Below, one piece after another: positions 55,886 through 64,000 of a stretch of 64,000 nt of DNA. The translations under genes were made by a program, and so were the position numbers. The DNA is from Halomonas sp. S3-1-1 (lineage in GTDB: Bacteria > Pseudomonadota > Gammaproteobacteria > Pseudomonadales > Halomonadaceae). The DNA lies in assembly GCF_023757625.1 (NCBI RefSeq), contig NZ_JALGBZ010000003.1, positions 558,001 through 622,000 on the forward strand, written 5' to 3'. The notes under the pieces are model-generated. The model was not told where the DNA came from. It ran no database searches and worked only from the letters and a program-made list of their open reading frames with translations. Positions within the stretch are counted from its first letter, which is position 1. Each line of letters begins with the position of its first letter.

Positions 55886-57034
55886 ATGTCCAAGCGCGAT
55901 TACTACGAAGTCCTGGGTGTCGAAAAAGGGGCCGATCAGAAAGAGATCAAAAAGGCCTACCGCCGCCTGGCGCAAAAATTCCACCCTGACCGTAACCCGG
56001 ATGACGAAACCGCCGCCGAGAAATTCCGCGACGTATCCGATGCCTACGAAGTACTCAGCGACGAGCAAAAGCGCGCCGCTTATGACCAGTTCGGCCATGC
56101 CGGCGTCGACGGTCAGGGCGGAGGCGGCTTTGGCGGCGGCGGTGCCGGCGCGGGGGATTTCAGCGATATCTTCGGCGACGTGTTTGGCGACATCTTCGGC
56201 GGTGGCGGCGGGCGTCGTCGCGGGCCCAATGCGCCGGCGCGCGGCTCGGATCTACGCTACAATCTGGAGCTCGATCTGGAAAACGCGGTCGCCGGCACCA
56301 CCGTCGACATTCGCGTGCCGCGCCATGTCACTTGTGATCGCTGCGATGGCGATGGCGCCGAGCCGGGCACCAGCAAGGACACCTGCCCGACCTGTCAGGG
56401 CATGGGTCAGGTACGCATGCAGCAGGGCTTTTTCGCCGTGCAGCAGACCTGCCCGACCTGTCACGGGACCGGCATGCAGATCAAGGTGCCGTGCCACAAG
56501 TGCAACGCGGAAGGCCGCGTGCGCGAAACCCGCACGCTCTCGGTCAAGATTCCGCCCGGCGTGGATACCGGCGACCGCATTCGCCTGAACGGTGAAGGCG
56601 AGTCTGGTGTGAACGGCGGCCCGGCCGGCGATCTTTACGTGCAGGTGGCGATCAAGTCGCACCCGATCTTCCAGCGCGACGGCAAGCACCTGCAGTGCGA
56701 CGTGCCGATCAACTTCGTCGACGCCTCGCTCGGCGGCGAGCTGGAAGTACCGACGCTCGACGGCCGCGTGAAGCTCAAGATTCCGCCGGAAACCCAAACC
56801 GGCCGGCTGTTCCGCCTGCGCGGCAAGGGCGTGAAGCCGGTTCGCGGCGGCGCCCCGGGCGATCTGCTCTGCAAGGTGGTGATCGAGACCCCGGTGAATT
56901 TGAACGAAGAGCAAAAGGACCTGCTGCGCCAGCTCCAAAAGAGCTTCGACGACAGCAACAGTCACAGCCACTCGCCGAAGAAAACCGGTTTCTTCGACAG
57001 CGTGAAGAAGTTCTTTGAAGAGATGAAGCCGTAA
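55886..57034 (+). CDS. dnaJ: Co-chaperone DnaJ
   Basis: 382 residues, AGGAGG upstream. J domain with the HPD triad (FHPDRNP), Gly/Phe-rich linker (about 73-118), and four CxxCxGxG-type zinc motifs between about residues 147 and 212 ([32 protein letters not shown]). It stimulates DnaK ATPase. A terminator follows. Confidence 0.97.
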   Translation: MSKRDYYEVLGVEKGADQKEIKKAYRRLAQKFHPDRNPDDETAAEKFRDVSDAYEVLSDEQKRAAYDQFGHAGVDGQGGGGFGGGGAGAGDFSDIFGDVFGDIFGGGGGRRRGPNAPARGSDLRYNLELDLENAVAGTTVDIRVPRHVTCDRCDGDGAEPGTSKDTCPTCQGMGQVRMQQGFFAVQQTCPTCHGTGMQIKVPCHKCNAEGRVRETRTLSVKIPPGVDTGDRIRLNGEGESGVNGGPAGDLYVQVAIKSHPIFQRDGKHLQCDVPINFVDASLGGELEVPTLDGRVKLKIPPETQTGRLFRLRGKGVKPVRGGAPGDLLCKVVIETPVNLNEEQKDLLRQLQKSFDDSNSHSHSPKKTGFFDSVKKFFEEMKP

Positions 57035-57051
57035 GGCTAGCGTCTTGAAAG

Positions 57052-57087
57052 AAAAAGCCCCGCCATTGCGAATGTCGGGGCTTTTTT
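57052..57087 (+). terminator. Terminator after dnaJ
   Basis: AAAAAGCCCCG (57052-57062) pairs with CGGGGCTTTTT (57076-57086), with a small inner stem in the loop and a T run. It ends the grpE-dnaK-dnaJ block; the convergent HNH gene stop is 14 nt further on. Confidence 0.9.
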
Positions 57088-57100
57088 ATTGTTTGTAAAA

Positions 57101-58045
57101 TTATCGCTGTAGTCGCTCAAATCTCCAAGCCAAGGCCTTCTCGTCCGGCCGAAAGACCGGTTCGCGCGGGACGACTAACGGCTGTCCATCGAGGCAGTAT
57201 AGCCAGCGATTATCATCGACCAGGCGATCGATCCGCTTGCTGACATGCCATTTCAAATCGGGACCCGGAGCGATCAAATGATGATCCATTGCCCAGTGTA
57301 GGTCGCGAGTCAGGGCCAGACCGTTTACCGGACGATCATCCTGGCTCACTGCAAAAGGAATGAGGTGGGCGGCTTCGGTTAGATACCGGTAGTCGGGGGT
57401 TATATAGCGAAGTCTGCTGGCGGCACACCGGTAATCGTAGGCCTCCAGCACGAGAGTGCGAAAGGCAGCTGAGCGAGCGTATCGTTGAAAGCTTTCTCGT
57501 ACAGTACCCTTGAGCTTCTGGGGGTTTCTTACATATTCACCACTGTCCAAGGCGAGACGGGTATACGTGCGTAACCGCTTCTGAGCTTCCAAGTCCTGGT
57601 GAAAGTAACGAGCAATAAGAATATCGCCGGCTTTCCAAGCATACTCCTGACTCTTGAAGGCGTTATAAAGCGCGCTGTCGAGATAAACTGCGACGAACCG
57701 CTCTTTTAAGCTTTTAAGCGACTTTGGTTGCCCAAGCTGGCCGACATGCTGTTCCAGGCCACTCTTGAAAATAGGTACCCACAGGCTGCCTGAAGGGCCC
57801 TTGTCGGATCGCAGGTGCCATAGCGGCAGGTGAGGGTTTGCCGCCGCTCGATCATTGGTAGCTGCTTCGTAAATATCAAAGTAGCGAGCGATCAAGCGTT
57901 CATTGATATCGATCCGGGGCGAATCAACGTAGCCACTTTGTATCTCACATATAACGGCCATTAAAAGACATGGTTTATTGGGCGCAGGTTTGCCTTTGCT
58001 TTTTCCAACGTTCAGCTTTTCCAGGCTACCCAATAGCTCATTCAT
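57101..58045 (-). CDS. HNH endonuclease of the phosphorothioate-DNA-binding type
   Basis: 314 residues from ATG 58045, with GGGGG upstream. The N-terminus (ELLGSLEKLNVGKSKGKPAPNKPCLLMAVI) resembles the sulfur-binding domain of phosphorothioate-DNA-dependent restriction enzymes. The C-terminal third has AAHLIPFAVSQDDRPVNGLA and LHWAMDHHLIA, the HNH active site of that family. Such enzymes cut foreign DNA with phosphorothioate or other modifications. No modification (dnd) genes are near, so it would be a solitary modification-dependent nuclease. An in-frame TTG at 58078 and ATG at 58075 are alternative starts. Confidence 0.8.
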   Translation of the reverse strand: MNELLGSLEKLNVGKSKGKPAPNKPCLLMAVICEIQSGYVDSPRIDINERLIARYFDIYEAATNDRAAANPHLPLWHLRSDKGPSGSLWVPIFKSGLEQHVGQLGQPKSLKSLKERFVAVYLDSALYNAFKSQEYAWKAGDILIARYFHQDLEAQKRLRTYTRLALDSGEYVRNPQKLKGTVRESFQRYARSAAFRTLVLEAYDYRCAASRLRYITPDYRYLTEAAHLIPFAVSQDDRPVNGLALTRDLHWAMDHHLIAPGPDLKWHVSKRIDRLVDDNRWLYCLDGQPLVVPREPVFRPDEKALAWRFERLQR

Positions 58046-58222
58046 GCTTAGGCCCCCAAGCAACTTGTTAAACATCAAAAGTTCGTGCCACGGAAATTTA
58101 AGCTTTTGATTGTAAAGATGTACGTTTTTCGGGAGAAGACTCTTGTCTGGTTTTTGAAGCCCCGTTCATCGATAATTCCTCCCCTTTATTAGTATTTATC
58201 TTTTGTTTAGAGAATTTTAGCC

Positions 58223-59122
58223 ATGACCGGATTACAGGACCGTCCCTCCCTGGGCATTTTCTTGCGCGTGCTTTCCGGGGTGATGTTCACCGGCATGTTC
58301 GTGTGTATCAAGGCGGTGAGCGACACGGTGCCGGTGGGTCAATCCATCTTCTTTCGCTCGCTGTTCGCCCTGATCCCGATCGTGATCTTTTTGGCGATTC
58401 GCCGGGAGTTTCCTCAAGGGCTTGCGACTCGGCGGCCGCTCGGGCATCTGCTGCGCTCGGGGCTCGGGGCGGCGGCGATGTTCTTTTCGTTCTCGGCGGT
58501 GGCGTTTTTGCCGGTGGCGGAGGCCACGCTGTTGGTTCAGCTATCGCCGATTTTCATGGCGGTGGGGGGCGTGCTGCTGCTGGGCGAGAAGTTTTCGCTC
58601 TACCGCATGGGGGCGATCGCGCTGGCGCTGGCGGGAATGGCGGTGCTGGTCGTGCCGGAGCTAAGCGCGGGTAGCGGCGACGGGCGGCTTTTGGGCTACG
58701 CACTCGGCACCGCCGGGGCGCTTTTGACGGCAGGCGCCTTGCTCACCATTCGCCATATCTCGCGCACCGAAACCGCCGGCGCCATCGCGTTTTACTTCAT
58801 CGTGGTGTCGTCGCTTGCTGGGCTTGCCACGTGGCCGTTGGGGTGGGCCGAGCTGACCGATACCGAGTTCGCTTTGCTGGTGCTCTCGGGGCTATTCGGC
58901 GGGGTGGGGCATATCGCCATGACGCTGGCGTTTCGCTATGCCGAGGTGTCGAAGCTCGCCCCCTTCGAGTACGTGGCGCTGGTCTGGCCGATCGCCGCGG
59001 ACTGGGTGCTGTTCGGCATTCCCATCTCCGGCGGCTTCCTCCTGGCGCTGCCGCTGATGCTAGCCGGTGTAGCGCTGGCCTCGCTCGAAGGCCGGCGCTT
59101 CAAACGGCCTCTTCGACGATGA
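58223..59122 (+). CDS. EamA/DMT-superfamily transporter
   Basis: 299 residues with ten hydrophobic helices in two EamA repeats (for example LLVQLSPIFMAVGGVLLLGEKFSL and EYVALVWPIAADWVLFGI). Members export or import small metabolites; the substrate cannot be assigned. Its last 23 bp overlap the convergent iron ATPase gene. Confidence 0.85.
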   Translation: MTGLQDRPSLGIFLRVLSGVMFTGMFVCIKAVSDTVPVGQSIFFRSLFALIPIVIFLAIRREFPQGLATRRPLGHLLRSGLGAAAMFFSFSAVAFLPVAEATLLVQLSPIFMAVGGVLLLGEKFSLYRMGAIALALAGMAVLVVPELSAGSGDGRLLGYALGTAGALLTAGALLTIRHISRTETAGAIAFYFIVVSSLAGLATWPLGWAELTDTEFALLVLSGLFGGVGHIAMTLAFRYAEVSKLAPFEYVALVWPIAADWVLFGIPISGGFLLALPLMLAGVALASLEGRRFKRPLRR

Positions 59123-59849
59123 GCTGGGGGCGGCCCTTCGAGCAGGGCTCGATGCGCGCCGCCACCCGGTAGACCTGGCGCAGAAGCGCGGGGGTAATCA
59201 CTTCCTCGGTGGGACCGCAGGCGATCAGGCGCCCATAGTCCAGCACCATGGCGGCGTCGGTGAAGCGCAGCGCGTGGCCCAGGTCGTGAAGCGCGACCAG
59301 AATCAGCATGCCGCGCTCGTCGGCCAGCCGTCGCAGCACGGTGAGCAGGTTGATCTGGCGGTTCAAGTCCAGCGCCGAGGTGGGCTCGTCGAGCATCAAA
59401 ATTTCCGGCTCCTGCACCAGTGCCTGGGCGGCACTCACCAGTTGGCGCTGGCCGCCGCTCAAATCCCCAATATCGCGCTCGCCGAGCGAGGCGATGCCAA
59501 GCTCCGCAAGCGCCCGGTCCACCTGCTCGAGATCTTCTGGCTGTACCTTCAGGCTTCGCCCCTGCATGCGCGCCAGCAATACCGATTCATACACGCTCAA
59601 CACTGCCTTCGCGCCGGTGTCCTGGGGCATGTAGGCCACCGGGCGCTCGGCGGTTGTCTCGTCGATGCTGACCGTGCCGTTGCCGTCCACCAGCCCCAGA
59701 ATGCGGCGAAAAAGCGTCGATTTGCCCGCCGCGTTGGGGCCTAGCAGTGCGACGACCTGGCCGCCCTGAAAGCGGGGTGTGGTGATGTCTTCGACGATGG
59801 TGCGCCGCCCGTAGCGGGCGGATACGCCGTCAAGCTTGAGAGTTACCAT
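59100..59849 (-). CDS. Iron-siderophore-type ABC ATPase (FecE family)
   Basis: 249 residues. Walker A GPNAAGKSTLFRRI, signature LSGGQRQL, Walker B ILMLDEPTSALD, and the switch His in ILVALHDLGHALRF. It powers the adjacent FecCD-type permease. It is last in a three-gene minus-strand operon (binding protein-permease-ATPase). Confidence 0.93.
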   Translation of the reverse strand: MVTLKLDGVSARYGRRTIVEDITTPRFQGGQVVALLGPNAAGKSTLFRRILGLVDGNGTVSIDETTAERPVAYMPQDTGAKAVLSVYESVLLARMQGRSLKVQPEDLEQVDRALAELGIASLGERDIGDLSGGQRQLVSAAQALVQEPEILMLDEPTSALDLNRQINLLTVLRRLADERGMLILVALHDLGHALRFTDAAMVLDYGRLIACGPTEEVITPALLRQVYRVAARIEPCSKGRPQLIVEEAV

Positions 59850-59856
59850 GAGCGAA

Positions 59857-60927
59857 TCACCATGACGCCTTCTTGTGGTTGAGCACCAGAAACAGGAAAA
59901 ACGGGATGCCGACCAGGGATGTGATGATGCCGATCGGTATGATCGTGCCGGGAATCACCAGCTTCGAGATCACCGAGCCCACCGAGAGGATCAGCGCGCC
60001 GCACAGCGCCGAGCCTGGCAGGAAAAAGCGCTGATCCTCGCCCACCAACATGCGCGCGATGTGCGGCCCGACCAGCCCGATGAAGCCGATGGTGCCGACG
60101 AACGCCACCGCCACCGCAGAAAGCAGTGACACCAGCACCAGCACTTCCAAACGCAGCGAGCGCGGCTTGACGCCCATGCTTTCGGCCTTGGCGTCGCCCA
60201 GGCGCATGGCCGTCAGCGCCCAGCCGTGGCGCGCCAGAAGCGGCAGAATGGCGGCCAGTATGCCAAGCGCGATCCAGAACTTGGGCCAGGTCGCCTTGGT
60301 CAGGCTGCCCATGGTCCAGAACACCACCGCGGCCACGGCTTCCTGGCTTGCAAAGAACTGAATCAGCGCCATGAGTGAGTTGAAGATGAATACCATGGCG
60401 ATGCCCAGCAGCACGATGGTTTCCACGGTGACGCCGCGCTTGAGGCTCAGCGCGTGGATTAAAAACGCCGTGAACATCGCCATGACGAAGGCATTGATCG
60501 GCACCACGAACTCGATGGCGGCGGGCACGATGGCCACGCCAAAGGCCAGACCTAGTGCGGCGCCGAAGCTCGCGCCGGCGGAAATGCCCAGGGTAAAGGG
60601 GCTTGCCAACGGGTTGCTCAGAATGGTCTGCATCTGCGCACCGGCCACTGACAGGCTCGCGCCCACCACCAGCGCCATCAGCGCTACCGGCATGCGAATC
60701 TCCCAGAGAATCACCCGCGCCTGATCGCTGACGTTTGATGGTGTCAGCAGCGCGGCGATGACCTCCGTGAGGCTGTAGCGCGCCGGCCCGAGCGCTAGAT
60801 CGACGCACAGGCTGAAAAACAGCGCGACCACCAGCGCTGCGAGAATCAGCTGGCGGCGCACGACCTGGCTTTTATAGTGGCTGCGCCCCTGAGTCGTCGG
60901 CGTGGCCACGGCGCTGTCACTCATCAT
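59857..60927 (-). CDS. Iron-siderophore-type ABC permease (FecCD family)
   Basis: 356 residues with about nine or ten helices. IRMPVALMALVVGASLSVAGAQMQ and LASPFTLGISAGASFGAALG near residues 60-130 are the FecCD signature, and FVGTIGFIGLVGPHIARMLVG is the coupling region. A single gene probably forms a homodimeric pore. Its start overlaps the binding-protein stop by 11 nt, and the ATPase follows after 7 nt. Confidence 0.93.
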   Translation of the reverse strand: MMSDSAVATPTTQGRSHYKSQVVRRQLILAALVVALFFSLCVDLALGPARYSLTEVIAALLTPSNVSDQARVILWEIRMPVALMALVVGASLSVAGAQMQTILSNPLASPFTLGISAGASFGAALGLAFGVAIVPAAIEFVVPINAFVMAMFTAFLIHALSLKRGVTVETIVLLGIAMVFIFNSLMALIQFFASQEAVAAVVFWTMGSLTKATWPKFWIALGILAAILPLLARHGWALTAMRLGDAKAESMGVKPRSLRLEVLVLVSLLSAVAVAFVGTIGFIGLVGPHIARMLVGEDQRFFLPGSALCGALILSVGSVISKLVIPGTIIPIGIITSLVGIPFFLFLVLNHKKASW

Positions 60928-62071
60928 TCAGGGAAATCCAGTAGCCGGGTTCATAGTCGATCGGCAGAAAGCGCTCGTGGAGCTCTTCCATGGTTGCTTC
61001 CGGGTCAAGATCCTCGAACAGCGCCGGATGCAGCCACTTGGCCAGCTGCTGGATCGCGACGAAGTAGTAGGGGCTGTTGTAGAACTGGTGCCAGATGGCG
61101 TGCACGTTGCCATCGGCTACTGCCTGCACGCCGGTCATCGCGGTGCGCTCGGTCAGCGCTTCGAGCTTGTCGCGCGCCGCGTCCATGTCAGCGCCAGGGC
61201 CCATGCCGACCCAGGCGCCGCCGGGCACGTAGGCGTCCCAGTTACCGCCGGTCACCACGACGTGTTCCGGGCTTGCGGCGATGATCTGCTCCGGGTTGAG
61301 CGTGCCGAAGCTGCCAGGGATGATGCCGTCGGCGATGTTGCTGCCGCCGGCGAGTTCGACGTACTCGCCGAAGTTACCGGGGCCGAAGCTCATGCAGCAC
61401 TCGTCGGAGTAGCCGCCGGCGCGGTCGATGAACACGCTCGGCCGCGCCGGGGTGGCCTCATCGATGACGTCCGTCACCCGGGCGAGCTGCTCCTCGGCGA
61501 AGTCGATGAACGCCTCGGCGGCGGCGTCGTCACCCATGATCTGACCGATCAGGCGCATCGAGGGGATGGTGTGGGCCACCGGATCTTCGCGAAAGTCGAC
61601 GTAGACGATCGGGATGTCGAGCTCGGCGAGCTTGTCGTCGTAGCCGGCGTCTTCGGTGGCGGCCTTCGCCTCGAGATTCATGAAGATCACGTCCGGCGAG
61701 AGTGAGGCGGCCTGCTCGACGTCAAAGGTGCCGTCCTTGAAGCCGCCGAAGGTGGGGATGTCGGCCATCTCGGGAAAGCGCTCGGCGTAGCGGGCGTAGT
61801 TGTCCGGATCCGCTTGGGAGAAGTCCTCTCGCCAGCCCACTACGTGGGTGAACGGCGCCTCGGGCTCGAGCAGGCCAAGGAGGTAGATTTGACGCCCTTC
61901 GCCCAGAATGACGCGCTCGGCGGGGCCATCCAGGGTCACGTTGCGCCCGGCGATGTCCACGACGTCGATGGGGTCGGCCAGCGCCGGCATTGCCCCAAGC
62001 GCTGTGGCTAGCGTCAGCGACGTTAATAGGCCGGGCTTTAAAACCGTGGGCTTTGAAAAAGTGACGTTCAT
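60917..62071 (-). CDS. Iron-siderophore-type ABC substrate-binding protein
   Basis: 384 residues from ATG 62071, with a Sec signal ending near ALA|D. The FecB/FepB-like fold is indicated by DPIDVVDIAGRNVTLDGPAERVIL, the lobe-hinge AASLSPDVIFMN and GTLNPEQIIAASPEHVVVTG. It delivers a ferric complex or heme-like ligand to the permease; no TonB receptor lies in the window. A Fur-like site is about 80 nt upstream. Confidence 0.88.
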   Translation of the reverse strand: MNVTFSKPTVLKPGLLTSLTLATALGAMPALADPIDVVDIAGRNVTLDGPAERVILGEGRQIYLLGLLEPEAPFTHVVGWREDFSQADPDNYARYAERFPEMADIPTFGGFKDGTFDVEQAASLSPDVIFMNLEAKAATEDAGYDDKLAELDIPIVYVDFREDPVAHTIPSMRLIGQIMGDDAAAEAFIDFAEEQLARVTDVIDEATPARPSVFIDRAGGYSDECCMSFGPGNFGEYVELAGGSNIADGIIPGSFGTLNPEQIIAASPEHVVVTGGNWDAYVPGGAWVGMGPGADMDAARDKLEALTERTAMTGVQAVADGNVHAIWHQFYNSPYYFVAIQQLAKWLHPALFEDLDPEATMEELHERFLPIDYEPGYWISLNDE

Positions 62072-62149
62072 GGACGGTTTCCGCAGACAGAGTAAGGATG
62101 AAAGAGTGACCCAAACAGTCGTTCGACGTTCCGAATGACCCGGTAAACT

Positions 62150-62168
62150 GGGTATGATTCGCATTTAC
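62150..62168 (-). promoter_or_regulatory. Fur box upstream of the iron ABC operon
   Basis: On the minus strand AAATGCGAATCATACC aligns with 11 of 16 bases of the AATGATAATCATTATC core. The position, before the iron operon and beside DUF2218, supports iron-responsive repression of one or both. Confidence 0.6.
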
Positions 62169-62329
62169 ATGACGGCATTATCGAGAAATCCGCCGAGGCT
62201 GTACAGAGTCTGGCGCTAAACTGTTCTAAATGGCGCAACGATTCGTTGCACGGCCGTCGGCCGGCCCCGCGTGTATCGACGGCGGTGAAAGTAAGATAAT
62301 GTGAATGTTTCTTGTTCAAGGAGAGCTAC

Positions 62330-62614
62330 ATGCCGATTTCCCGCGCCGAAATTGCCACCGAGTCCGGTGGACGCCTGATCAACCGCCTCTGCAAACACTG
62401 GTCGCACAAGCTCGAGGTCGAATACACCGAAAGCGATGCCAAAATCGTTTTTCCGGAGAAGGGCACCTGCCTGATGCACGCCGACGCCGACAAGCTCTCG
62501 GTGTCCATCGAGACCCTCGACGAGGCCTCGCTCGACCAGCTCGAAGGCGTGGTCGAGAACCACCTCGTGCGCATGGCGAAAGACGAGACGCTGGAAGTCG
62601 TCTGGGAGAACTGA
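62330..62614 (+). CDS. DUF2218 family protein
   Basis: 94 residues from ATG 62330, with AGGAGAG upstream. ESGGRLINRLCKHWSHKLEVEY with its CKHW...H cluster and FPEKGTCLMHADADKLSV are typical of DUF2218, whose function is unknown; genes of this type often sit beside iron-uptake genes. It is divergent from the iron ABC operon and may share its Fur control. No membrane segment. Confidence 0.85.
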   Translation: MPISRAEIATESGGRLINRLCKHWSHKLEVEYTESDAKIVFPEKGTCLMHADADKLSVSIETLDEASLDQLEGVVENHLVRMAKDETLEVVWEN

Positions 62615-62636
62615 GCCCGGCGCCGAGCGTTTTTGA

Positions 62637-63506
<870 letters not shown>

Positions 63507-63559
63507 GCCAACGCGGCGGCCAAAGGGGCTAGCCCGAACGGCGAAAATGCTGTAACATT

Positions 63560-63572
63560 CCAAAAATTTTGG
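63560..63572. promoter_or_regulatory. Short inverted repeat between dapB and carA
   Basis: CCAAAA, A, TTTTGG, 53 nt after the dapB stop. It may be an operator or weak end-structure for dapB transcripts. Confidence 0.3.
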
Positions 63573-63657
63573 CCGGGCGATAGACATGTGAGTAGGAACT
63601 AAACGGCGAAGCGCTGCGCTTGTTGCACTGGCCTCACTCGAAAGCCGTTCGTATCAC

Positions 63658-63705
63658 ATGGCCCTGCCACGCAAGAACAACAAGCGGGATGAAACCGATT
63701 TTTAA
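63658..63705 (+). CDS. Putative carA leader peptide, 15 aa
   Basis: ATG GCC to TAA encodes [15 protein letters not shown]. The end of this frame runs into the left arm and loop of the downstream terminator hairpin, the arrangement expected for transcription attenuation. No strong ribosome-binding site is visible before the ATG, so translation is not certain. Confidence 0.5.
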   Translation: MALPRKNNKRDETDF

Positions 63706-63730
63706 TTTGTCGGCTTCGTCCCGCTTTTTT
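63684..63730 (+). terminator. Intrinsic terminator (attenuator) in the carA leader
   Basis: GCGGGATGAA (63684-63693) pairs with TTCGTCCCGC (63715-63724), and after one mismatch CCGA pairs with TCGG; six T follow (63725-63730). It lies 84 nt before carA and within the same leader, so it should stop transcription before carA under some conditions. Confidence 0.8.
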
Positions 63731-63814
63731 ACGACCCGACGTTTGCCCGCAAACGCCGACACCGGATCGCCGAGCCTGCGCCCACAGGCTCCCACCAGCA
63801 TGGGAGAACGAGCC

Positions 63815-64000
63815 TTGAATAACCCCGCATTGAGCAAACCCGCGATATTGGCCCTGGAAGATGGCAGCGTGTTCCACGGCATTGCCATCGGCGCTGACGG
63901 CGTCACGAGCGGGGAGGTGGTGTTCAATACGGCCATGACCGGCTACCAGGAAATTCTCACCGACCCCTCCTACACCCGCCAGATCGTCACGCTCACCTAC
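63815..64000 (+). CDS. carA: Carbamoyl-phosphate synthase small subunit, N-terminal part
   Basis: 62 codons to the window end. [20 protein letters not shown] and [20 protein letters not shown], then [10 protein letters not shown], are the conserved CarA N-terminus. I took the TTG at 63815, preceded by GGGAGA; E. coli carA also starts with TTG. An in-frame ATG at 63800 is possible. The enzyme supplies carbamoyl phosphate for arginine and pyrimidine synthesis. Confidence 0.93.
   Translation, partial: MNNPALSKPAILALEDGSVFHGIAIGADGVTSGEVVFNTAMTGYQEILTDPSYTRQIVTLTY

Noticed and set aside
59100..59122. 23-bp overlap of two convergent genes as a sign of annotation error
   Set aside because: Both frames end with sensible family C-termini, and short convergent overlaps are ordinary in bacteria.

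Overview
The window looks like chromosome of a GC-rich, motile, moderately halophilic gammaproteobacterium, most likely Halomonadaceae. The support is the housekeeping block ssrA-smpB-ratA-rnfH-bamE-fur-recN-grpE-dnaK-dnaJ-dapB-carA, gammaproteobacterial protein sequences, and many TRAP, TctABC, sodium-symport and peptide uptake systems. The genus is an inference from style, not a database match. No CRISPR array, intact insertion sequence, prophage or tRNA gene was seen.

Layout. 1-8.1 kb: a partial Nramp-like transporter, two small membrane proteins and a type IV pilus minor-pilin operon (fimT-pilV-pilW-pilX-pilY1). 8.3-13.4 kb: a sodium:solute symporter with a small partner, then pntAB. 13.4-17.5 kb: a chemoreceptor with a sigma-28-like promoter and a subtilisin-like protease. 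17.5-27 kb: one long minus-strand operon for peptide uptake, an M14-type hydrolase and 5-oxoprolinase (pxpABC), with a divergent winged-helix regulator. 27.8-31.5 kb: a broken second copy of pxpA and a TRAP transporter. 31.5-38.9 kb: two cyclic-di-GMP proteins, a TauE-type exporter and a second chemoreceptor. 38.9-48 kb: mgtE, then a four-carbon acid-sugar module (otnC, otnK, tctABC, a SAF-domain oxidoreductase) with a divergent GntR regulator and two matching palindromes. 48.3-57.1 kb: ssrA/smpB and the conserved fur-recN-grpE-dnaK-dnaJ block with heat-shock promoters. 57.1-62.6 kb: an accessory insert (HNH nuclease, EamA transporter, Fur-type iron ABC system, DUF2218 gene). 62.7-64 kb: dapB and the start of carA behind an attenuator-like leader.

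How the genes work together. The peptide ABC genes, M14 hydrolase and PxpABC plausibly import and degrade 5-oxoproline-bearing peptides to glutamate. TctABC, the SAF oxidoreductase, OtnK and OtnC plausibly import a tetronate-like acid and convert it to dihydroxyacetone phosphate. The stress block has two sigma-32-like promoters with the same 13-nt spacer, before grpE and before dnaK. I found no clearly novel multi-gene system. The best leads are the acid-sugar module without a recognisable classical dehydrogenase or isomerase, the carA leader, the protease with Glu at the catalytic Asp position, and the solitary HNH nuclease of phosphorothioate-sensing type.
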